A stretch of DNA of 32,884 nt from Oscillospiraceae bacterium (GTDB lineage Bacteria > Bacillota > Clostridia > Oscillospirales > Oscillospiraceae): assembly GCA_020025715.1 (NCBI GenBank), contig JAHHRQ010000016.1:1-32884 (forward strand). The letters are read 5' to 3'. The notes under the pieces are model-generated. The model made no database searches, was not told where the DNA came from, and saw nothing but the letters and a program-made list of their open reading frames with translations. This document shows positions 13,550 to 21,648 of the stretch, piece after piece. The translations under genes and the position numbers were made by a program. The number at the start of each line of letters is the position of its first letter. The stretch's first letter is position 1.

Positions 13550-14665
13550 ATGGTAGTTTCCTGCGAAAAGCAAGTTTTACAGGCAGCATGTACTGTTGCT
13601 ATGAGAGCAACCGCTTCAAAGAGCCCTATTAAGGCTCTGGAAGGTCTGCTTTTAGAAGCAAAAGACAACAGCCTTAAAATAACAGGTTACAATTTAAGAG
13701 AAGGTATATATACAAAAACAGAAGCCGAAGTTAAGGAAAACGGTTCTGTTGTTCTTGAAGCAAGATTTATAAGCGAAATGCTCAGAAGATTTCCCGACGG
13801 CATTTTAACCATAAGCTCTGATGCAAACGACAACGTTACTGTTAAGTGCGGAAGAAGTAAAATCGAATTTATGGGCTTCAGTGCAGAGGATTATCCCGAA
13901 ATTCCGGCAGTAGATGAGCTCAGAAGCATAGTATTACCTCAGAAATTACTCCGCAGCATGATAAACCAGAGCATTTTTGCTGTTTCCGACAGCGATATCC
14001 GTCCTATTTACACCGGCAGCCTTTTTGAAATCGAGGGTGATATGCTGACAGTTGTCTCCGTTGACGGTTACAGACTGGCAAAACGCACCGAAAAACTGGA
14101 AGGAACCCAGATGGAAAACTGCGAATTCGTTGTTCCCGGTGCAGCACTTAACGATATTGAACGTATCTGCACCGACGAAGAGGGAGACGTTACAATTTCT
14201 GTGGGTGAAAAACACATTGCCTTTATAATAAACGATACCGTTGTAATTTCCCGTCGACTTGAGGGAACCTTCCTCAATTACAGAAAATCCATTCCCGATG
14301 CCTTTAAATACGAGGTTAAGGTTGAAAGAGGCGAGTTCATGAATTCCGTTGAACGTGTCGCCCTTGTTATCACAGAAAAAAACAACAGTCCTATCCGTAT
14401 GCGCTTCCAGGACGGAAATATTGACTGCCGCTGCTTAACCTCCATGGGAAGTGCGGAAGATATTTGCGTCTGCGAGGGTAACGGCGAAGACACCGAGATC
14501 GGATTTAACGAAAAATACATGATGGATGCGTTAAAAGCTGCGGCTAAAGATGAAATTCTCATCTGCTTTAACACTCCTTCTGCCCCCTGCGTAATAAAAG
14601 CCGCTGACGGAACCGAAAACTTCACTTACATGATATTACCTATGAGACTGAGAGCCGGAGACTGA
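13550..14665 (+). CDS. dnaN: DNA polymerase III beta sliding clamp
   Basis: The 371-residue protein forms the ring-shaped processivity clamp of the replicative polymerase. Its length and three-repeat clamp fold are standard, with family segments such as VLEARFISEMLRRFPDG, FSAEDYPEIP and the C-terminal ending MILPMRLR. GGGAGGA lies eight bases before ATG 13550. It begins the ten-gene unit that runs to 23977. I found no clear sigma-A promoter in the AT-rich origin DNA just upstream, so transcription may come from a weak promoter there or from dnaA. Confidence 0.97.
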   Translation: MVVSCEKQVLQAACTVAMRATASKSPIKALEGLLLEAKDNSLKITGYNLREGIYTKTEAEVKENGSVVLEARFISEMLRRFPDGILTISSDANDNVTVKCGRSKIEFMGFSAEDYPEIPAVDELRSIVLPQKLLRSMINQSIFAVSDSDIRPIYTGSLFEIEGDMLTVVSVDGYRLAKRTEKLEGTQMENCEFVVPGAALNDIERICTDEEGDVTISVGEKHIAFIINDTVVISRRLEGTFLNYRKSIPDAFKYEVKVERGEFMNSVERVALVITEKNNSPIRMRFQDGNIDCRCLTSMGSAEDICVCEGNGEDTEIGFNEKYMMDALKAAAKDEILICFNTPSAPCVIKAADGTENFTYMILPMRLRAGD

Positions 14666-14667
14666 GT

Positions 14668-14874
14668 ATGGAAAAGATAAAAATAGACACTGAATTTATA
14701 AAACTTGATTCACTTTTAAAATTTGCCGCCCTTGTGGGCACCGGCGGAGAGGCTAAAGTTGTCATTTCCGAGGGAATGGTAAAGGTTAACGGTGAAGTAT
14801 GCACCATGAGAGGAAAGAAAATCCGCCCCGGTGACAAGGTTAGCTTTAATAATCAAGAGCTGGAAATCGAATGA
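14668..14874 (+). CDS. yaaA: S4-domain RNA-binding protein YaaA (RlbA-type)
   Basis: This 68-residue protein is almost entirely an S4 RNA-binding fold (LDSLLKFAALVGTGGEAKVVI, then VNGEVCTMRGKKIRPGD). Its place between dnaN and recF is that of Bacillus yaaA, whose product has been linked to ribosome assembly. GGAG lies seven bases before the ATG, two bases after the dnaN stop, and the stop overlaps the recF start (ATGA). Confidence 0.93.
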   Translation: MEKIKIDTEFIKLDSLLKFAALVGTGGEAKVVISEGMVKVNGEVCTMRGKKIRPGDKVSFNNQELEIE

Positions 14875-15971
14875 GAGTTGAAAAAATTGCTCTCAACGGC
14901 TTTCGAAACTATGATTTTGAAACCGTGGAATTTTCCGAAGGCACAAATGTAATCTCAGGCCCTAATGCACAGGGCAAAACCAATCTGCTGGAGAGCGTTT
15001 ATATGCTCTCCTGCGGAAGAAGCTTCAGAACAAGATTTGACAGAGAACTTATCGGCTTTAATAATTCATCAGCTGAAATTCTGGCAGATATTTACAGTTA
15101 CGGCAGAGAACAGACCGTAAATATCAAAATGAGTCTCGGCAGAGCAAAGAAAATCACCGTAAACGGGGTAAAAAAGAAAAGCTCAGAGCTTTCCGAAACC
15201 TTAAATGCGGTTTTATTCTGCCCTGATGACCTGAATTTAATTAAAGACGGAGCGGCTGTAAGACGTAAGCTTATGGATAACGCCATAAGCCAGATACGTC
15301 CCAGATATGCAGAGCTTTTGTCTGAATACAATAAGTTATATGAACATAAAAGCCGTATTTTAAAGGATTGGCGGGAAAAACCGGCACTTTTGGATACTTT
15401 GGATGACTTTTCGGAGGGCATGTGCCGGGTGTCGGCTCAGCTTATAAGATACAGGGCATCCTTTGCAAAGCGCCTCAATGAGGCGGCCCCGCCTATACAC
15501 AGCGAATTTTCCGGAAACGGAGAAAAGCTTCAGATACAGTATAAAACCGTAAGCTCAGTGAGAGATCCCTTTGCTTCGGCTAAAGAAATTTATTACGATA
15601 TATGCGAGCATCAGGAAAGACATCGGGATGCGGAAATTTCTTCCGCCCAGTGTCTTACCGGCGCTCATAAGGATGATTTGGAAATCCTGATAAACGGCAG
15701 AGCTGCCAGAACTTTTGCCTCTCAAGGCCAGACAAGAACTGCGGCACTGTCTCTGAAACTGGCGGAAAGAGAAATTTTCCTTGATGAAACAGGGGAATAT
15801 CCGATTCTGCTTCTGGACGATGTACTCTCGGAACTGGATGTTAAGCGGCAGGAGTTTGTTCTAAACCGCATCGGCGGCGGCCAGACTCTTATAAGCTGCT
15901 GCGAGGACGAGGGTATTTCCAAACGAACCGGCGGAAAGGTTCTATTTGTGGAAAAGGGAAGGATACGCTGA
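14871..15971 (+). CDS. recF: DNA replication and repair protein RecF
   Basis: RecF is an SMC-like ATPase that, with RecO and RecR, loads RecA at single-strand gaps. The 366-residue protein has Walker A GPNAQGKTN (residues 30-38) and Walker B LLLDDVLSELD (around Asp316-Asp317), and the RKLMDNAISQIRPRY segment typical of the family. It overlaps yaaA by four bases and remB by one, so the three genes are translationally coupled. Confidence 0.96.
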   Translation: MRVEKIALNGFRNYDFETVEFSEGTNVISGPNAQGKTNLLESVYMLSCGRSFRTRFDRELIGFNNSSAEILADIYSYGREQTVNIKMSLGRAKKITVNGVKKKSSELSETLNAVLFCPDDLNLIKDGAAVRRKLMDNAISQIRPRYAELLSEYNKLYEHKSRILKDWREKPALLDTLDDFSEGMCRVSAQLIRYRASFAKRLNEAAPPIHSEFSGNGEKLQIQYKTVSSVRDPFASAKEIYYDICEHQERHRDAEISSAQCLTGAHKDDLEILINGRAARTFASQGQTRTAALSLKLAEREIFLDETGEYPILLLDDVLSELDVKRQEFVLNRIGGGQTLISCCEDEGISKRTGGKVLFVEKGRIR

Positions 15972-16228
15972 TGTATCTCCATCTCGGAAACGGAAAAATA
16001 ATAAATACCCACAGTTTAATCGGTATTTTTGACTTGGACATTACTTCCCAGTCTCATCTGACAAGAAAATTTCTTACTATGTCGGAAAAGGCAGGACAGG
16101 TCATAAACGCAGCAGAAGATATTCCCAAAAGCTTCGTTATATGCGAGGAAAAGGGAAAAATCAGCGTATATCTCAGCCAGATGGCTTCTTCTACTCTGCT
16201 GCGCCGCGCAGAAGAAAGCATAATGTGA
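15971..16228 (+). CDS. remB: RemB/YaaB-family regulator (DUF370)
   Basis: The 85-residue protein (MYLHLGNGKIINTHSLIGIF start) matches the YaaB/RemB family, small proteins related to the RemA DNA-binding regulator of biofilm matrix genes. It lies between recF and gyrB as in Bacillus subtilis. The start shares one base with the recF stop (TGATG). The name rests on family and position; the target genes here are unknown. Confidence 0.88.
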   Translation: MYLHLGNGKIINTHSLIGIFDLDITSQSHLTRKFLTMSEKAGQVINAAEDIPKSFVICEEKGKISVYLSQMASSTLLRRAEESIM

Positions 16229-16243
16229 AAATTGGAGGCACAA

Positions 16244-18175
16244 ATGTCTGATTTAACAGAAAAAGTAACAAAGGAATATGACGCTTCGCAAATTCAGGTC
16301 CTTGAAGGTCTGGAAGCCGTCAGGGTACGCCCCGGTATGTATATAGGCTCCACCTCATCCTCGGGTCTGCACCATCTTGTTTATGAGATTGTGGATAACT
16401 CTATCGACGAAGCTCTCGCCGGTTACTGCGACCATATTGAAGTCACCATTGAAGAGGGCAACGTCATAAAGGTCAGCGATAACGGCCGCGGTATTCCTGT
16501 TGATATTCAGGAGCAGACCGGAAAATCTGCCCTTGAGGTGGTATTCACCGTACTTCACGCCGGCGGTAAATTCGGCGGCGGAGGTTATAAGGTTTCCGGC
16601 GGTCTCCACGGTGTTGGTGCCTCTGTTGTTAACGCATTGTCCGAGTGGCTGGAGGTTCAGGTTCACAAGGACGGCAAAATCTACGAGATGAAATTCTCCA
16701 GAGGAGAAATTACCGAGCATATTACCGTTGTCGGCGATACCGACAGAACCGGTACCGTTGTCCGCTTTAAGCCCGACTACCAGATGTTCGATGATCTTGT
16801 ATATGACTACGAAATTATCCACACCCGTATGCGTGAGCAGGCTTTCTTAAACGGCGGCTTAAAAATCAGCGTTGAAGATAAGCGAGAGGGCAAAGAGCAG
16901 AAGGACGAAATGTGCTATGAGGGCGGTATAAGAGAGTATGTTTCCTACCTCAATAAGCATAAAACTCCCATTCAGGAAGACGTTATTTATCTCACCGGCA
17001 GCAAAGACAATGCTATTGCTGAAATCGCTTTGCAGTATAACGACAGTTACAGCGAAAATATCGTCTCCTTTGCAAACGATATTCACACTCCCGAAGGCGG
17101 TATGCATGAAACCGGTTTTAAGGCCGCACTTACCAGAGTTATAAACGCCTACGGAATTAAAAATAATATCCTCAAAAACGACGATAAGCTTTCCGGCGAA
17201 GATGTCCGCGAAGGTATGGCTGCGGTTATTTCCGTTAAACTGCCCGATGCACAGTTTGAAGGCCAGACCAAGCAGAAGCTGGGTAACGCCTATATCAGAA
17301 CTCTGGTTGACGGCATAGTTTCCGAACAGCTTGCAATATACTTTGAGGAACACCCTGCTCAGGCAAAGGCAATTATCGAAAAATCCATGACCGCAAGCCG
17401 CGCAAGAGAGGCTGCAAAAAAGGCAAGAGAGTCTGTACGCAGAAAAACCGGCCTTGAAAGCGGTCAGATGCCTGATAAATTGCAGGACTGCAACGAAAGA
17501 GACCCGTCCCTTTGCGAAATATACATCGTAGAGGGTGACTCCGCTGCAGGTTCCGCAATTCAGGGCAGAGACAGCCGTTTCCAGGCAATCCTTGCTATGT
17601 GGGGTAAAATGCTGAATGTTGAAAAAGCAAGAGCAGACCGTGTTTACGGAAATGATAAGCTCTATCCCATTATCTGCGCTCTCGGTGCAGGTATAGGCGA
17701 TGAATTCAACATAGAAAAGCTCCGCTATCACAAAATCATAATCATGGCCGATGCCGATGTGGACGGATCACATATAAGAACCCTGCTTCTGACCTTCTTC
17801 TTCCGTTACATGAGACCCCTTATTGAAAACGGCTATGTTTATTCCGCTGTTCCTCCTCTCTATAAGCTTTCCAGAGGAAAACAGCAGAAGGTTGCCTACT
17901 CCGATAAGCAGAGAGACCAGCTCAGCGCTGAAATGAGAGCTGATAATCCCAACGCCAGAATTGAGATTGCCAGATACAAAGGTCTTGGTGAAATGGACCC
18001 CCATGAACTTTGGGAGACCACTATGAACCCCGAAACCAGAACTCTCCGCCGCATTACTCTTGAGGATGCCGTGGAGGCTGACCAGATATTCACCATTTTG
18101 ATGGGTGAAGAAGTGGAACCCAGAAGGGATTGGATAGAAGATAATGCAAAACATGTTGTCAATCTTGATATTTAA
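16244..18175 (+). CDS. gyrB: DNA gyrase subunit B
   Basis: GyrB is the ATPase subunit of gyrase, which introduces negative supercoils. The 643-residue protein has the GHKL ATP site (VDNSIDEAL, DNGRGIPVD, GGLHGVGASVVNALS), transducer and TOPRIM domain with EGDSA (Glu430-Ala434) and DADVDGSHI. The quinolone-pocket stretch reads EGDSAAGSAIQ ... ILAMWGK, so Trp453 stands where Escherichia coli has Lys447 and Ala435 where it has Gly429. I start at ATG 16244, five bases after GGAGG; an upstream TTG in frame lies over the ribosome-binding site. It is 15 bases after remB and 14 before gyrA. Confidence 0.97.
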   Translation: MSDLTEKVTKEYDASQIQVLEGLEAVRVRPGMYIGSTSSSGLHHLVYEIVDNSIDEALAGYCDHIEVTIEEGNVIKVSDNGRGIPVDIQEQTGKSALEVVFTVLHAGGKFGGGGYKVSGGLHGVGASVVNALSEWLEVQVHKDGKIYEMKFSRGEITEHITVVGDTDRTGTVVRFKPDYQMFDDLVYDYEIIHTRMREQAFLNGGLKISVEDKREGKEQKDEMCYEGGIREYVSYLNKHKTPIQEDVIYLTGSKDNAIAEIALQYNDSYSENIVSFANDIHTPEGGMHETGFKAALTRVINAYGIKNNILKNDDKLSGEDVREGMAAVISVKLPDAQFEGQTKQKLGNAYIRTLVDGIVSEQLAIYFEEHPAQAKAIIEKSMTASRAREAAKKARESVRRKTGLESGQMPDKLQDCNERDPSLCEIYIVEGDSAAGSAIQGRDSRFQAILAMWGKMLNVEKARADRVYGNDKLYPIICALGAGIGDEFNIEKLRYHKIIIMADADVDGSHIRTLLLTFFFRYMRPLIENGYVYSAVPPLYKLSRGKQQKVAYSDKQRDQLSAEMRADNPNARIEIARYKGLGEMDPHELWETTMNPETRTLRRITLEDAVEADQIFTILMGEEVEPRRDWIEDNAKHVVNLDI

Positions 18176-18189
18176 GGAGGCGAAATCAG

Positions 18190-20694
18190 ATGGCACACAG
18201 AAGAGACTATAAGCCTGAGGATATCGCATTCCCTAATCAGGCGATTACTGAATCTGACCTTGTCAGAGAAATGAAAACAAGCTATATAGACTACGCAATG
18301 TCCGTTATCATCAGCCGTGCGCTGCCGGATGTCCGCGACGGTCTGAAGCCTGTTCACAGAAGAATACTTTACGCACTTTACGAGGACGGACTTACAGCAG
18401 ATAAACCCTTTAAAAAATCCGCTACCTGCGTAGGTGACGTTCTTGGTAGATACCATCCACACGGTGACCAGTCCGTTTATAACGCAATGGTAAGAATGGC
18501 GCAGGATTTCTCAATGCGCTATATGCTGGTTGACGGTCACGGTAACTTCGGTTCCGTGGACGGCGATCCCCCCGCTGCTTACCGTTACACTGAGGCCAGA
18601 CTTTCCAAAATATCCGAGGAAATGATCAGGGATATAAACAAGGACACTGTTAACTGGGACCCCAACTTCGACGAAAGCCGTAAGGAACCCAGAGTTCTGC
18701 CCTCCCGTTTCCCCAACCTTCTGGTTAACGGTTCCAGCGGTATTGCCGTCGGTATGGCTACAAATATTCCCCCTCACAACCTTAAAGAGGTAATAAATGC
18801 CTGCATCTGCATCCTTGATAATCCGGACGCAACTCTTGCAGACCTTATGGAACATATAAGCGGACCTGACTTCCCCACAAAGGGAATAATCATGGGCAGA
18901 AGCGGTATTCGTCAGGCTTATGCCACCGGCCGCGGCAGAGTTATTGTTCGCGCAAGAACCGAATTTGAGGAATTCGGCCAGAACCGCACCAGAATTATAG
19001 TCACCGAGCTGCCTTACCAGATAAATAAGCGCCAGCTTATTAAAAATATTGCCGATCAGGTTCACGATAAACGCCTTGACGGAATTTCCGATCTGCGCGA
19101 CGAAACCGACCGCAACGGTATGCGCATAGTCATTGAGCTCAAGCGCGATGCAAATCCTCAGGTGGTTATGAACAGACTTTTTGCTCAGACCGCTTTGCAG
19201 TCCAGCTTCTCCATAAACATGCTGGCTCTGGTAAACGACCAGTCCATGCCTAAGGTTCTGAACCTGAGACAGATTTTGGATGAGTACCTCAAATTCCAGG
19301 AAGAAGTCATTGTCAGAAGAACCAAATTCGACCTTAATAAGGCCGAGGAGCGGGCTCACTTACTGGAAGGCCTGCTTATTGCTCAGGATAATATCGACGA
19401 GGTTATTCAGATAATCCGTTCCAGCTACGACGATGCAAAGCAGAATCTTATGAACCGCTTCGGTCTTTCCGAGGTTCAGGCTCAGGCAATCTGCGATATG
19501 CGTCTTATCTCCCTCCAGGGTCTTAACCGTGAAAAGCTGGAAAATGAGTACAAGGAACTGGAAGAAAAAATTGCATATTACAAGACTCTTCTTGCAGATC
19601 CCGAACTTATTAAGGGCGTTCTTAAAGATGAGCTTACCGCTCTCCGTGATAAATACGGCGACGACAGACGCACCGAAATTCAGGATGTTCTGGATGAAAT
19701 CGACATTGAAGACCTTATCGACGAGGAAGAGTGCGTATTTACTCTCACTCACTCCGGCTACATTAAGCGTCTGCCTGTATCTGAGTACAGAGCTCAGGGC
19801 AGAGGCGGCAAGGGCATAAGAGCCATGAGCACCAAGGATGAAGACTATGTTGAAACTGTGTTCACAGCTTCAACCCACGATTCAATCCTCTTCTTCACCA
19901 GCGAAGGCAGAGTGTTTATGAAGAAGGGCTACAATATTCCCGAAGCCGGAAGAAACGCCAGAGGCACAAATATTATAAATATCATCCAGATTGAAAACGG
20001 CGAAAAGGTCAGCGCTATGATAAACGGCCGGGGCTTTGATGAGGAAAGCTACTTCTTCTTCGTCACCAAAAACGGTACCGTTAAGCGCATGGCTCAGTCC
20101 GCTCTTAAAAATATCAGAGCAAACGGCATAAGAGCCCTTACTCTGGATGAAGGCGACGAGCTTATTTCTGTCATTGCAACCGATGGCAGCGAAAATATCC
20201 TTATTGCCACTAATGCCGGTATGTCCGTATGCTTCAGAGAAAGCGATGTTCGACCTATGGGCAGAACCGCCGTGGGTGTAAGAGGCATAAAGCTCCGTCC
20301 CGGTGATTTTGTTGTGGGTGCAGGCAGCACCTCCGCTGGTGAAGCTCTGCTGAGTATCACCGAAAAGGGCTACGGCAAGCGCACTAAGGTTGAGGAATAC
20401 TCCGTCCACGGCAGAGGCGGTATCGGTATCAAGAACTACAACATTACCGATAAGACCGGCCGAGTTGCAGATGTTAAGATCGTCAGCCCCGAGGATGATA
20501 TTCTTGTTATCTCCGATGACGGCACAATTATTCGTATGGAAGTTAAAAATATTTCCATGCTGGGCCGCTCCACTCAGGGTGTCAGAATTATGCGTCTCAG
20601 CCCCGGCAGCAGAGTAATTTCCATCGAAAACACCGAAAGCGAGAACAGCGAGGAAGAAAGCGAAGAGACTGCGGAAATTCCGACAGAAGAATAA
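18190..20694 (+). CDS. gyrA: DNA gyrase subunit A
   Basis: GyrA is the DNA-breaking subunit of gyrase. The 834-residue protein has the winged-helix core with catalytic Tyr133 (RYTEARL) and a six-bladed C-terminal domain starting with a GyrA box QGRGGKG (residues 536-542), which marks gyrase rather than topoisomerase IV. In the quinolone-resistance region the sequence is HPHGDQSVYN: Gln94 and Asn98 occupy the positions of E. coli Ser83 and Asp87, both unusual. It ends in an acidic tail rich in Glu/Ser. AAGGAGG precedes ATG 18190 by nine bases, and the gene follows gyrB by 14 bases. Confidence 0.97.
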   Translation: MAHRRDYKPEDIAFPNQAITESDLVREMKTSYIDYAMSVIISRALPDVRDGLKPVHRRILYALYEDGLTADKPFKKSATCVGDVLGRYHPHGDQSVYNAMVRMAQDFSMRYMLVDGHGNFGSVDGDPPAAYRYTEARLSKISEEMIRDINKDTVNWDPNFDESRKEPRVLPSRFPNLLVNGSSGIAVGMATNIPPHNLKEVINACICILDNPDATLADLMEHISGPDFPTKGIIMGRSGIRQAYATGRGRVIVRARTEFEEFGQNRTRIIVTELPYQINKRQLIKNIADQVHDKRLDGISDLRDETDRNGMRIVIELKRDANPQVVMNRLFAQTALQSSFSINMLALVNDQSMPKVLNLRQILDEYLKFQEEVIVRRTKFDLNKAEERAHLLEGLLIAQDNIDEVIQIIRSSYDDAKQNLMNRFGLSEVQAQAICDMRLISLQGLNREKLENEYKELEEKIAYYKTLLADPELIKGVLKDELTALRDKYGDDRRTEIQDVLDEIDIEDLIDEEECVFTLTHSGYIKRLPVSEYRAQGRGGKGIRAMSTKDEDYVETVFTASTHDSILFFTSEGRVFMKKGYNIPEAGRNARGTNIINIIQIENGEKVSAMINGRGFDEESYFFFVTKNGTVKRMAQSALKNIRANGIRALTLDEGDELISVIATDGSENILIATNAGMSVCFRESDVRPMGRTAVGVRGIKLRPGDFVVGAGSTSAGEALLSITEKGYGKRTKVEEYSVHGRGGIGIKNYNITDKTGRVADVKIVSPEDDILVISDDGTIIRMEVKNISMLGRSTQGVRIMRLSPGSRVISIENTESENSEEESEETAEIPTEE

Positions 20695-20706
20695 GGAGAC
20701 TCGCCA

Positions 20707-21183
20707 ATGAATAATCGCGACAATAAGAAAAATAACAAAAACTCTTCTAACGTAATAATTTTTACAATAGCTGCCATTATTTTGATTAACATCATAGACA
20801 GCGGCAACTTCGGCGCATTATTTTTCGCAATTATTTTTATCGGCATCTTTGTTTCAACATTTTTCGTTATAAAATCCAAAATATCAAAAGCAAATGTGGA
20901 AAAAAACGGCGGGGCAGCGGCAAAAAGCAGCTTTCAATCTCAGAATAACAGCCAGATGTGGAAAAAACACTCCGATCCCGAAGCGGCTGTGACTGAGAAA
21001 GTCTATGCACCGAGACACGAAACTGCCCCTCAGAAGCAGTATTACGACAGTTCCGATGTGTTCGACAATTACGAGAGAGACAAACAGCAGAGAATCGAAC
21101 AGCTGGATGTCTTTCTCAAAAACGGCATTATCGAAAAAGACGAGTATCATATACTCAAGGAAAAATATCAGCGAAATCAGTAA
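20707..21183 (+). CDS. Small membrane protein with C-terminal SHOCT domain
   Basis: The 158-residue protein has an Asn/Lys-rich start, two closely spaced hydrophobic segments (about residues 15-27 and 34-56) forming a membrane hairpin, a polar linker (57-127) and a C-terminal SHOCT-like helix pair (EQLDVFLKNGIIEKDEYHIL). SHOCT domains are short oligomerisation modules found at protein ends; their role here is unknown. AAGGAG precedes the ATG, which comes 12 bases after gyrA. It is co-transcribed with gyrase and rnhA. Confidence 0.78.
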   Translation: MNNRDNKKNNKNSSNVIIFTIAAIILINIIDSGNFGALFFAIIFIGIFVSTFFVIKSKISKANVEKNGGAAAKSSFQSQNNSQMWKKHSDPEAAVTEKVYAPRHETAPQKQYYDSSDVFDNYERDKQQRIEQLDVFLKNGIIEKDEYHILKEKYQRNQ

Positions 21184-21186
21184 AAT

Positions 21187-21633
21187 ATGGCTATGAAACA
21201 GGTAACTATTTATACTGACGGCGCGTGCAGCGGTAACCCCGGCCCCGGCGGCTGGGGCGCTGTGCTAATTTACAGGGGAATTGAAAAGGAGCTTTCCGGC
21301 GGTGAGGCGAATACCACCAACAACCGCATGGAAATGACTGCCGTAATTTCAGCTCTCCAGGCACTGAAAGAGCCCTGCGCCGTGGAGCTCTATTCAGACT
21401 CAAAATATGTGATTGATGCCCTTCAAAAGGGCTGGGCTTGGGGCTGGAGAAAAAAAGGTTGGATCAAATCCGATAAAAAGCCGGCTCTCAACCCCGATTT
21501 GTGGGAAACTTTGCTGAACCTTACGGTAAAGCATGAAATGAGCTACCACTGGGTTAAAGGCCACGCAAACAATAAATACAACGAGCGCTGCGACGCGCTG
21601 GCGGTAGCCGAAAGAGAAAAATTCGTAAAGTGA
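21187..21633 (+). CDS. rnhA: Ribonuclease HI
   Basis: RNase HI removes the RNA strand of RNA-DNA hybrids such as R-loops and primers. The 148-residue protein has the complete active site: Asp11 (YTDGACSGNPG), Glu49 (RMEM), Asp71 (YSDSKYV) and Asp136 (ERCDALA), with His126. The handle region (GWAWGWRKKGW) is present, as in the E. coli enzyme. The start is either 21187 or the next ATG at 21193; neither has a strong ribosome-binding site, and the 3-base gap to the previous gene suggests coupled translation. Confidence 0.94.
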   Translation: MAMKQVTIYTDGACSGNPGPGGWGAVLIYRGIEKELSGGEANTTNNRMEMTAVISALQALKEPCAVELYSDSKYVIDALQKGWAWGWRKKGWIKSDKKPALNPDLWETLLNLTVKHEMSYHWVKGHANNKYNERCDALAVAEREKFVK

Positions 21634-21648
21634 CGGGTAATCGAGGAA

